Assembly (NCBI GenBank): GCA_009692265.1
Contig: SHZM01000032.1
Span: 1-40,988 of the forward strand
DNA: 40,988 nt
Reading direction: 5' to 3'
Source: Gammaproteobacteria bacterium
Lineage (GTDB): Bacteria; Pseudomonadota; Gammaproteobacteria; Ga0077536
Shown: in pieces, positions 33,911-40,988 of the stretch
How positions within the stretch are numbered: the stretch's first letter is position 1
How the letters are laid out: every line of letters starts with the position of its first letter
The notes under the pieces: model-generated
Database searches by the model: none
What the model was told of the DNA's origin: nothing
Seen by the model: only the letters and a program-made list of their open reading frames with translations
Program-made: the position numbers and the translations under genes

Positions 33911-34973
33911 CACCCATCTCCCGCAACAGAGGCATCACTTCCGTCTGAAAGCGCAACGTATCGCGATGGTAAGCCTGAAACACCATCAATACGCCATCCA
34001 AGCCGACGTCGTGCAAAGCTTTGAGTTTTACCGCGACGTCCTCCGCGGTGCCGACAAGCGGAAAAGCGCCGGCACCGAGGGTCATCATGTCCAAGGTGAA
34101 TTGATCAAACGATCCGCTTTGTAAGTTCAAACCATTCAGCCAATTGCTACTCGCCACCGTATCTTTATGCGCGATGATTTTGTCGATCTCGGCCTGGGCT
34201 TCGTCCGCGCTGTCGCGCCACAGCACGAACGGAAAGCCAGCGCAACGAACGTCGCGACCACGCGCATGACCAAGCGTCTTGATATCGGCCACGGTTGCGT
34301 GCGCGGACGCGATCGAGAACATGCTGATGAAAGCCCAATCGCAATGCTCGGCGATGATCGCTTTCGCATCAGCCGAAATCCCGGCGTTGACGATCGGCGG
34401 ATGCGGTTGCTGTACGGGCTGGGGCAACGAATAACCACCCCTGATGGTGTACCAGGGAGAATCATAATTAAAACACCCCGGGGCTTGCGTCCAGAGGCCT
34501 TTCAGGACTTCGATGAACGCTTTGGTGCGCTGATAGCGTTCGGCGTGCGGCAGCAAGTCGATCCCCATCATCCCGAATTCGTCCTTGCTCCAGCCGCTGA
34601 CTAAGTTGACCCCCCACCGACCCTGGCCTATGTGGTCCAGCGTCGCGCCCATCTTCGCTACGACCAGCGGGTGAAACGCCGGCACATGAACGGTCGAATA
34701 CACGCGAATTTTCGTCGTCACGGCGAGCAGGGCCGAGGCCCACGTCATGGTCTCCAGCGAGGTACCGAGATAATCGGTGTCGCCACCGAATCCGCGCCAT
34801 CTGCTCACTGGAAACAGAAAATCAAAGCCGGCGGCTTCGGCCGCCAGCGCGATGCGTTTATTTGATTCGTAATCCCACTCGTCAGGCACCGCGCGATAGG
34901 TGCTGATAGCAGACATATTGCTGCAATTAGGCATGAACAAGCCGAGTTGGAGGCTGTCGGGTTGATCGTTCAT
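33897..34973 (-). CDS. LLM class flavin-dependent monooxygenase, RutA/SfnG-like
   Basis: A 358-residue FMN-dependent monooxygenase related to RutA (pyrimidine ring opening) and SfnG (dimethylsulfone). Shared signatures are LGLFMPN near the start, [75 protein letters not shown] and [15 protein letters not shown]. The rest of the rut or sfn operons is absent, so the substrate may differ. I start at the ATG at 34973, which has AGGAAAG upstream; the frame extends to 35027 with an unlikely N-terminus. It converges on the GIY-YIG gene, overlapping by 14 bp, and is divergent from the decarboxylase gene. Confidence 0.91.
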   Translation of the reverse strand: MNDQPDSLQLGLFMPNCSNMSAISTYRAVPDEWDYESNKRIALAAEAAGFDFLFPVSRWRGFGGDTDYLGTSLETMTWASALLAVTTKIRVYSTVHVPAFHPLVVAKMGATLDHIGQGRWGVNLVSGWSKDEFGMMGIDLLPHAERYQRTKAFIEVLKGLWTQAPGCFNYDSPWYTIRGGYSLPQPVQQPHPPIVNAGISADAKAIIAEHCDWAFISMFSIASAHATVADIKTLGHARGRDVRCAGFPFVLWRDSADEAQAEIDKIIAHKDTVASSNWLNGLNLQSGSFDQFTLDMMTLGAGAFPLVGTAEDVAVKLKALHDVGLDGVLMVFQAYHRDTLRFQTEVMPLLREMGVIAR

Positions 34974-35181
34974 CTCTGGGGCTTTCCTAAGTTCTAAGCT
35001 AAAACGCGACTTTGATCCGATACCCAAGCGGGTTGAGTCTTCGGTTCTTCGTCACTCGCCGACAATTTCTACCGAATCGACACGTTGAATGATACGGTGT
35101 CCATGGCGGCGGCCGATATCCACGGTAGTGATCTCCGGAATCCTAGACGGCGCGATAAACCAAGACAGCGAGTTCAGCGCG

Positions 35182-36324
35182 ATGGGACACGGGATAGAGC
35201 AGAAACATTTCGCGAACGCCGACGAAGTCGTGGCGACTCCTACGCCTAGTTATCCCGTGTATTGCCTGCGTCCGAAGGTGCTGGTGGAGCGTGCACGGCG
35301 CTTCCAGCAGTTGTTTCCTGGGCGTGTGCTGTATGCCATGAAGTGCAACCCGCACCCCCTCGTGCTGAGCGCGTTGCACGCCGCCGGGATCGTCGATTTC
35401 GATACTGCGTCGTTGCCCGAAATCGCGCAGGTCGCCGAAAGCTTCCCGAATGCAACTGCCTACTACATGCACCCGGTAAAAAATCGGGCTGCGATCAAGA
35501 TGTCTCACCTCGCATATCGTGTTCGTCATTTTGTGGTTGACCATATCACTGAACTCGACAAGCTGCTCGACGAAGTCCCCAGCCGTGAACTGTGCATCGT
35601 CGTGCGCCTGCGAACCGAGCCTGCACCGGACACGATTTACGATCTATCGACGAAATTCGGCTGCGAGATCGACACGGCGGTGGCGCTATTGAAAATAATC
35701 GCGGCGGCCGGATGCGAGACTGGGCTGGCGTTCCATGTCGGCTCGCAGTGCGGGAGTCCGCAGGCGTACGCGGCAGGTTTGGCGCGAGTCGGAGCGGTGA
35801 TTCGTGATTCCGGGATTATGCCAAGCGTCATTGATGTTGGCGGTGGTTTCCCGGCGGCCTACCCGAATACGCCGGTACCGCCACTCGAAGACTACATGTC
35901 GGCTATTCGCGCTGGCGCGACTTCCCTCGCGCTACCGTCCAGCACGATGCTGATGTGCGAGCCGGGTCGTGCGCTGGTGGCCGACGCAGTGTCGCTGATC
36001 GTACAGGTGTTGTTGCGTAAGGATGATCGCCTGTATGTGAACGATGGGATCTACGGCAGCCTCTCGGAGATGTTTTTATCGAAACTGCGGCTGCCGGTGC
36101 GGCTGTTAGCGCGCGGAGCAGGCGGTGTTGGCCCCGTGCAATCGTTTCGGCTATTTGGGCCGACCTGCGATTCGCTCGATGTCGTTCCAGGCAACTTCGA
36201 ACTGCCTGGCAATGTCGCGGAAGGAGATTGGCTGGAGATTTCGCAGGTCGGTGCGTATTCCAATGCGATGGCAAGCCGGTTTAATGGGTTTTTCCCAGAA
36301 ATCATGCTCGAGCTTGCGCAGTGA
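35182..36324 (+). CDS. ornithine/lysine decarboxylase-like PLP enzyme (fold type III)
   Basis: A 380-residue PLP-dependent decarboxylase of the alanine-racemase fold, as in eukaryotic-type ornithine decarboxylase. The PLP lysine is Lys54 in YAMKCNPHP. HVGSQCGSP, DVGGGFPAAYP and MCEPGRALVADA form the PLP pocket. FGPTCDSLDV holds the catalytic Cys and GAYSNAMASRFNGF the Tyr of the dimer interface. It should make putrescine or a related polyamine in the cytoplasm. The start is uncertain: ATG 35182 gives a family-like N-terminus, while ATG 35089 would add 31 unrelated residues; neither has a strong ribosome-binding site. TfoX follows 18 bp downstream. Confidence 0.9.
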   Translation: MGHGIEQKHFANADEVVATPTPSYPVYCLRPKVLVERARRFQQLFPGRVLYAMKCNPHPLVLSALHAAGIVDFDTASLPEIAQVAESFPNATAYYMHPVKNRAAIKMSHLAYRVRHFVVDHITELDKLLDEVPSRELCIVVRLRTEPAPDTIYDLSTKFGCEIDTAVALLKIIAAAGCETGLAFHVGSQCGSPQAYAAGLARVGAVIRDSGIMPSVIDVGGGFPAAYPNTPVPPLEDYMSAIRAGATSLALPSSTMLMCEPGRALVADAVSLIVQVLLRKDDRLYVNDGIYGSLSEMFLSKLRLPVRLLARGAGGVGPVQSFRLFGPTCDSLDVVPGNFELPGNVAEGDWLEISQVGAYSNAMASRFNGFFPEIMLELAQ

Positions 36325-36342
36325 GGGGGCGTTAAGGAGCCG

Positions 36343-36708
36343 ATGATGGCCTGGAAGAAATCGAACCCGGAGGTAGTTTCGCGTTTCACCGCCGCGTTGC
36401 CGGACGATCCGGCGATCGAAGTCAAGAAAATGTTCGGCTATACGGCGTGTTTTGTGAACGGCAACTTTTTCATCGGATTGCACGAAGATAATATCGTGGC
36501 CCGCCTGCCCGGCGCGCTCCGTGAGAAATTCCCCGAGATGGCGAACGCTGATGCCTTCGATCCGATGAAGAACGGCAGGGGCATGAAAGACTGGTGGTTG
36601 ATCCCCGCGTCCTTGGCGTCGGACGGGACGCAACTCAGGTCTCTCGTTTGCGCGATGTTCGAAGAAATCAAATTGATGCCGGCAAAAGAACCTAAGCGCC
36701 CGTATTAG
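36343..36708 (+). CDS. TfoX/Sxy family N-terminal domain protein
   Basis: A 121-residue protein consisting of the TfoX N-terminal domain only. VKKMFGYTACFVNGNFFIGLHEDNIVARLP is the characteristic strand-turn region, followed by GMKDWWLIPASL. Full-length TfoX/Sxy proteins with an added C-terminal domain control competence genes; single-domain versions are common and of unknown role. AAGGAG at about 36333-36338 precedes the ATG by 4-5 bases. It lies 18 bp after the decarboxylase, probably cotranscribed, and converges on trhO. Confidence 0.88.
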   Translation: MMAWKKSNPEVVSRFTAALPDDPAIEVKKMFGYTACFVNGNFFIGLHEDNIVARLPGALREKFPEMANADAFDPMKNGRGMKDWWLIPASLASDGTQLRSLVCAMFEEIKLMPAKEPKRPY

Positions 36709-36750
36709 CAGCGGCAGTCCAGCAAGCCCGTTCGGCCGAAATAATCGGAC

Positions 36751-37724
36751 TTATTGGTCGTTATTATCCGAGCCCGACGTCACAGGCTCGCGGGGCATGC
36801 TCGCGCCGATATGTGCTTGACCTCGGCTCTCGGCGAGTGCTACTTGGCGTCCCCGCTCGGCGAAGCTGCGGCGTTGTTCGTCAGTTAACTGGTCGTGACA
36901 ATACGCGCAGCTCTGCGCGTGAAGATAGAGCGGTGAGTTTCGATCGGCGGGACTTAACGGCCGCCGACACGCGAAGCACAGAGTGTGCTCGCCGACGGCG
37001 AGCGCGGCGTCGAGCGCGACGCGGGAATCGAACACGAAACATTCGCCCTGCCAGCGCGAGGTGCGTCCTCGAGGTAGGCCAGGATGCCGCCGGCGAGTTG
37101 ATAGACTTCGTCGCAACCGCGTTCAAGCAGGTAGGCGCTGGCCTTCTCGCAGCGTATTCCGCCAGTGCAGAACATCGCCACGCGCCGCGATTGGCGGCGC
37201 GCCAATTCGGCGTCAATCAAGGCGGGAAACTCCCGAAAATGCTGCATCCCGAAATCGACCGCGCCAGTGAAAGTGCCGACTTGGTGTTCATAGCTGTTGC
37301 GCGCATCGATTAACAGGATATCGGGATCGCTGATCAGAACATCCCACTGTGCTGGGGGCACTGGCGTGCCGGTGGCGAGTGCAGGCGCGATACCCGCCAC
37401 GCCCATGCTGACGATTTCACGTTTGTACTTAACTTTAAGGCGCCGGAACGGTGCCGCCGCATGGAAGGACTCGCGTACGTCGCTGAGTGTTGCGAAGCCA
37501 GGCTGCGCGCGAAGATAGGCCATAAAAGCAGTAACCGACCGCGAGCTGCCGGCAATGCTCGCATTGAGGCCTTCCTCGGCCAGCAGCAGGGTTCCGCGCA
37601 GGCCTGCTTCACGCGCGTATGTGCCCAGGTTGGTGCCAAGGACGCGCGGTTCCAGCAGGGTGACGAATTTATAGAATGACGTGACCGTCACGTGCGGTGG
37701 GTTAGGTGTGGCGAGTGAAGCCAT
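36751..37724 (-). pseudogene. trhO: tRNA uridine(34) hydroxylase TrhO (YceA), frameshifted
   Basis: TrhO hydroxylates U34 of tRNA to ho5U. The first frame (from the ATG at 37724) encodes 222 good residues: an N-terminal domain, then a rhodanese domain with catalytic Cys186 in FCTGGIRCEK, up to GGILAYLEDAP. The remaining 102 residues, SRWQGECFVFDSR with Cys motifs CFACRRP and CAYCHD and the ending QAHIGAS, lie in another frame from about 37059 to the stop at 36751. The join near 37059-37064 needs a -1 shift, equal to a small net deletion in the loop before SRW. No slippery heptamer is present. Both halves are otherwise intact, so the lesion is recent or a sequence error. Divergent from cmoB. 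Confidence 0.85.
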
Positions 37725-37822
37725 CGAGAGTTACCCTGACGAAAGGACGTTGTTCTGAGTTGAAAAAATTCATGGCATGCCCGCTGCTGGGCAAGCCAAC
37801 GGGATCATCGCATGATCAACCA

Positions 37823-38825
37823 ATGAACCATACGCCGCTCGCCGCGTTTATAGATCGCAACATTCACGACCTCGCTACCATCTTCGACGAACACTCGGCA
37901 CAGGCGCGCCCTTGGCTCGCGACAGTCCTGCCACGGGCACAGGCCACGGTCACCCGGGATGGCCGCGTCCCTGCACTGGAAGTGGCGCTCGCCGCATTGC
38001 CGGCGGTGGAGGCTGACGCGTACGCGCTCGGCGCGACCGTAGGGGCAGTGGGCCGCTGCGAGGAACCGCGGCGCGCTCAGCTGGAGGCGGCGCTAAAAGC
38101 GCTGTTGCCGTGGCGGAAGGGACCCTTCGACTTGTTTGGCGTTCAGATCGACGCTGAATGGCGTAGTGATTGGAAATGGGCGCGCGTGGCGCCCCAGTTA
38201 GCGCCGTTGACTGATCGCCGCGTGCTGAACGTCGGCTGTGGCAATGGCTATTACCTGTGGCGAATGGTTGAAGCCGGCGCGCGGTTTGCGCTCGGTCTTG
38301 ATTCGTCATTGTCGGCCTTGGCTCAGTTCGCGGCGCTGCGTTGTTATCTGCCTGCCCCGAAGGTTTTCATGGTGCCACTCGCGAGCGCCGATCTCGGCGC
38401 TGAGTCGGGGATTACCGGCGGCTTCGACACGGTGTTTTCCATTGGGGGTGCTTTACCATCGTCGCGAACCGCGCTCGCACCTGCGCGAGCTGCGGGGCGC
38501 GCTGCGTGCAGGCGGACAATTAGTGCTCGAAACGCTGATACTCGATCAAGGTCACACCGAATTCCCCATGCCGGCGCGCTATTGCGGGATGCGCAATGTC
38601 TGGGCGCTACCGCCGCCATGCGTGGTGGAAGAGTGGCTCGCCCACGCGGATTTCTGCAATGTGCAGGTGGTCGATATCACCCGGACTACGGTGGAGGAGC
38701 AACGCGCCACGGCCTGGATGCCAACCTACTCGCTCGCCGACTTTCTCGATCCGCGGGATCGCTCCCGCACGGTAGAAGGCTTGCCGGCACCGGTGCGCGC
38801 GGTGTTCATTGCCAACGCGTGCTGA
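37823..38825 (+). pseudogene. cmoB: tRNA U34 carboxymethyltransferase CmoB, frameshifted
   Basis: CmoB uses carboxy-SAM to turn ho5U34 into cmo5U34. Frame 1 from the ATG at 37823 gives 208 residues, with LPWRKGPFDLFG, the invariant EWRSDWKW and the SAM site VLNVGCGNGYYLWRM (Asn for the usual Asp), ending FDTVFSIG. The true continuation VLYHRREPRSHL...LVLETL...YCGMRNVW...SLADFLDP is one frame over and stops at 38825. The shift is one extra G in a five-G run at 38444-38448; four Gs would restore a 333-residue protein. The frame-1 tail to 38875 is junk. The original ATG has no strong ribosome-binding site. No cmoA is nearby. Confidence 0.88.
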
Positions 38826-38849
38826 TTCTACCCCAGCGGCAGCTCGACA

Positions 38850-39100
38850 CTGTTGAACCTGGAAACGGCAGTTGACCGCTGATGATCGTAAGTAAGTTCA
38901 TGAACAATTAGGGTTTTGTCGTTCAATCTGGCGTCACCTTATGGGTGAAGGCGCTACGCCGCACGCAGCGCGTCCTCTGGCGCGCATGGTGGCGTTGCAA
39001 CTCGGAGGATGTGCTGGCTATTCCTCCTCATTGCGCCTTGCCCTGCACCCCAGGGAACACACTGCACGCGGCGTTCAACCGCCGTTTCTAGGTTGAACAG
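38850..39100. mobile_element. 251-bp element bounded by inverted repeats, MITE-like or IS remnant
   Basis: The ends 38852-38881 and 39069-39098 match 25 of 30 bases as an inverted repeat (AACGGC core), extending two bases further outward. The right end also holds GTTCAACC/GGTTGAAC (39073-39080 and 39091-39098), an 8-bp dyad with a 10-base loop. Inside is a TCACC/GGTGA hairpin near 38936-38950 and very GC-rich sequence, but no ORF. No clear target duplication flanks it. It fills most of the 374-bp gap between the cmoB remnant and the monooxygenase gene, where nothing else is seen. It could be a miniature or internally deleted insertion sequence. Confidence 0.55.
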
Positions 39101-39199
39101 AAGCAACGCGTCTAGGCTTGGACCAGCGGACTTTTCCTGATGTTTCCTGGTACGCTTGCGAGCGATTTTTCAACCAAACTAACCTAGAGGGTTCATGCG

Positions 39200-40837
39200 A
39201 TGGCGTCCGTGAGAGAGAAACCTATCGAGCAACAAGTTCAGCCAGCGACACGCCCACTACAGGAATTAGACGCACTCATCATCGGCGCTGGGGTCACCGG
39301 CCTCTACCAGCTGCATTGCCTGCGCCAACTCGGGATGAACGCGCGGATCTTCGAAGCTGGTGGCGGGGTAGGGGGCACCTGGTATTGGAACCGCTATCCG
39401 GGCGCACGCTTCGATTCCGAGAGCTATAGCTACGCGTACGGGTTTTCCGAAGAACTGCTCCAGGAGTGGGATTGGACAGAGCATTTCTCCGGCCAGCCAG
39501 AGAACGAGAAATATCTCAACTTCATGGCGGACAAATTCGCGCTGAAACCGCATATCCAATTCAACGCGCGAATCAAGTCGGCGCATTATGACAAGGCTTC
39601 CAATCGTTGGAACGTGACGACCGAAGAGGGCCATCGTGCGAGCGCACAGTTCCTGATTTCAGCGGTCGGGATCCTCTCCGCGACCCATATGCCGGATATT
39701 CCCGGGGCCGCGAGCTTTAAAGGTGAATCGTTTCACACCTCGCGCTGGCCGCATGAAAAAGTTGATTTCACCGGCAAACGAGTCGGAGTCATTGGCACCG
39801 GCGCGACCGCGGTGCAGCTAATCCCGATGATCGCGAAAGAAGTGGGTCACTTAACCGTTTTCCAGCGCACGCCAAATTACTGCTCGCCGTTGCGCAATGC
39901 GACTATCGATCCGGAGACTCAAAAGAAAATTAAAGCTAGTTATCCGGAAATATTCGCGAAATGCCGTGCTACGTTCGCCAGCTTCATGCAGGATTTTGAT
40001 CCTCGCAAAACCTTCGATGTGCCAGAGGCCGAACGCCACGCGTTCTATGAAGAAATTTGGTCGCAGCCAGGGTTTACGAAGTGGTTCGGGTGCTTTCACG
40101 ACATCATGACGGATGAGGCGGCGAATGAAGACTATGCGGAATTTGTCCGCAATAAGATCCGCGCGCGAGTGAAGGATCCCGTCGTTGCAGAAAAACTGGT
40201 GCCCAAGGATCATCCTTTTGGCTCCAAGCGGATCCCACTCGAAACCGGTTACTACGAAGCCTACAACCAGGACAACGTGCTGTTAGTGGACGTGAGTGGC
40301 TGTCCGATTGAGAGCATCACAGAAAAAGGGGTGAAGACTGGAGATGCGGAATACGAACTCGATGTCATCATCTACGCGACCGGTTTCGACGCCATCACCG
40401 GCGAATTGACCCGGATGGACCTTCGGGGCGAGAACGGTGTGTCGATCAAAGAAAAATGGGCGGACGGCGCGAGCACCTATTTGACCTTGCAGACTGCTGG
40501 CTTCCCGAATCTTTTTATCGCGAACGGTGCGGTGTTCTGTAACTTCACCCGGTGCGCGGAAGTCGTCGCGGAGTGGGTCAGGAATTGTCTCGGTTATATG
40601 CGTGAGAAGGGTTACACGCGGATTGAAGCCGATCCAAAGGCCGAAGAAGCCTGGACCGAGCACGCGAATTCTCTGACGGAAGGGATGTTGTTTACCAAGA
40701 CCAAGTCCTGGTTCATGGGTACCAACGTGGCCGGCAAGAAAAAAGCGTTTTTGTTCTACGCTGGTGGCGCGCCAGCATTCCGCGACAAAACGGCTGAAGT
40801 CGCGGCGAAGGGTTATGAAGGTTTCATATTAAATTAA
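39200..40837 (+). CDS. type I Baeyer-Villiger monooxygenase (cyclohexanone-monooxygenase-like)
   Basis: A 545-residue FAD- and NADPH-dependent enzyme that inserts oxygen next to a ketone, giving an ester or lactone. FAD-binding GAGVTG is at about 29-34. GGTWYWNRYPGARFDSESYSY follows. The Baeyer-Villiger fingerprint F-x-G-x3-H-x3-W-P is exact at 173-184 (from FKGESFH). The NADPH site GTGATAVQ is at about 199-206. IIYATGFDAITG is the usual distal motif. Length matches the cyclohexanone/phenylacetone group. Codirectional with nothing immediate; AGAGG lies roughly 10 bases before the ATG at 39200. Cytoplasmic; substrate not predictable. Confidence 0.94.
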   Translation: MASVREKPIEQQVQPATRPLQELDALIIGAGVTGLYQLHCLRQLGMNARIFEAGGGVGGTWYWNRYPGARFDSESYSYAYGFSEELLQEWDWTEHFSGQPENEKYLNFMADKFALKPHIQFNARIKSAHYDKASNRWNVTTEEGHRASAQFLISAVGILSATHMPDIPGAASFKGESFHTSRWPHEKVDFTGKRVGVIGTGATAVQLIPMIAKEVGHLTVFQRTPNYCSPLRNATIDPETQKKIKASYPEIFAKCRATFASFMQDFDPRKTFDVPEAERHAFYEEIWSQPGFTKWFGCFHDIMTDEAANEDYAEFVRNKIRARVKDPVVAEKLVPKDHPFGSKRIPLETGYYEAYNQDNVLLVDVSGCPIESITEKGVKTGDAEYELDVIIYATGFDAITGELTRMDLRGENGVSIKEKWADGASTYLTLQTAGFPNLFIANGAVFCNFTRCAEVVAEWVRNCLGYMREKGYTRIEADPKAEEAWTEHANSLTEGMLFTKTKSWFMGTNVAGKKKAFLFYAGGAPAFRDKTAEVAAKGYEGFILN

Positions 40838-40952
40838 GCGGCTCTTCCGGTTTGAGTGTGGGTAAAAAGAGGTTGTTGCTCAAGCAGCGAGGCCTATTTT
40901 CATAGGGTTTAATGCCTGTTTGAGGTGAGGATAAATCCGGCATGATTTGCCG

Positions 40953-40988
40953 ATGGCTAAAATACCGAAGCACCGCCACTTGGCCGAT
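40953..40988 (+). CDS. 5' fragment of an ORF cut by the window edge
   Basis: Twelve codons, MAKIPKHRHLAD, run to the edge. This resembles, from memory, the beginning of short ORFs that accompany some insertion sequences in proteobacteria. The region just upstream has AT-rich tracts and a CCTA/TAGG hairpin, unlike the neighbouring coding DNA. No ribosome-binding site is close to the ATG; GTGAGG lies about 24 bases upstream. A different frame from ATG 40942 is also open. Confidence 0.28.
   Translation, partial: MAKIPKHRHLAD

Noticed and set aside
37057-37067. Programmed -1 frameshift as explanation for trhO
   Set aside because: No X-XXY-YYZ slippery site and no such mechanism is known for this gene.
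38449-38875. Frame-1 continuation of cmoB as a novel C-terminal domain
   Set aside because: Arg/Ala-rich junk, while the other frame encodes the conserved CmoB C-terminus.
1-40988. CRISPR arrays, phage or secretion-system modules
   Set aside because: No regularly spaced repeats, cas genes, phage structural genes or secretion clusters were seen on either strand.

Overview
The window is a moderately GC-rich, gene-dense stretch of bacterial chromosome. It looks like an uncultured or environmental gammaproteobacterium. The pointers are a CmoB homologue and its partner TrhO (the cmo5U34 wobble pathway), a YbiT-type ABC-F ATPase, a TIGR03503-like VWA protein, TfoX/Sxy and a hexameric-type citrate synthase. 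GC content was judged by eye. TTG and GTG starts are common. I saw no rRNA, tRNA, CRISPR array or prophage module.

Layout. 1-494: left edge, no recognisable gene. 495-4390: alpha/beta hydrolase, then a codirectional metabolic set (2-hydroxyacid dehydrogenase, dienelactone hydrolase, zinc alcohol dehydrogenase). 4573-9824: housekeeping genes (YbiT, DUF1993, DUF6489-like, secreted cyclophilin, TerC, metallo-beta-lactamase-fold hydrolase). 9970-12600: a small membrane protein with a probable 3' frameshift, an MFS carrier and three tiny genes. 12651-15613: an epoxide-hydrolase-fold protein and a two-gene VWA/membrane-protein operon. 15776-17393: CorA and an SGNH lipase/esterase. 17428-17601: a long imperfect palindrome ending at the selO stop codon. 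17594-23888: a minus-strand run (selO, thioredoxin-like gene, HSL-type esterase, MFS, pncC, gltA).

24074-33910 is the most distinctive part. A quinone-oxidoreductase-like gene is followed by a complete three-subunit acetone-carboxylase-like operon whose small subunit has lost most of the expected zinc-ribbon cysteines. Next comes a very tight five-gene operon: two luciferase-like (LLM) oxidoreductases, AlkA, Ogt and a GIY-YIG nuclease. A third LLM enzyme (RutA/SfnG-like) converges on it. With the Baeyer-Villiger monooxygenase at 39200-40837, the window suggests oxidation and carboxylation of ketones or other small organics, feeding acyl units towards citrate synthase. That link is inference.

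35182-38825: an ornithine-decarboxylase-fold enzyme, TfoX, then two divergent tRNA-modification genes, trhO and cmoB, that act in sequence on U34. Both are frameshifted in this sequence. 38850-39100 is a short element bounded by 30-bp inverted repeats with no gene inside. The right edge appears to enter another ORF, possibly one associated with an insertion sequence.
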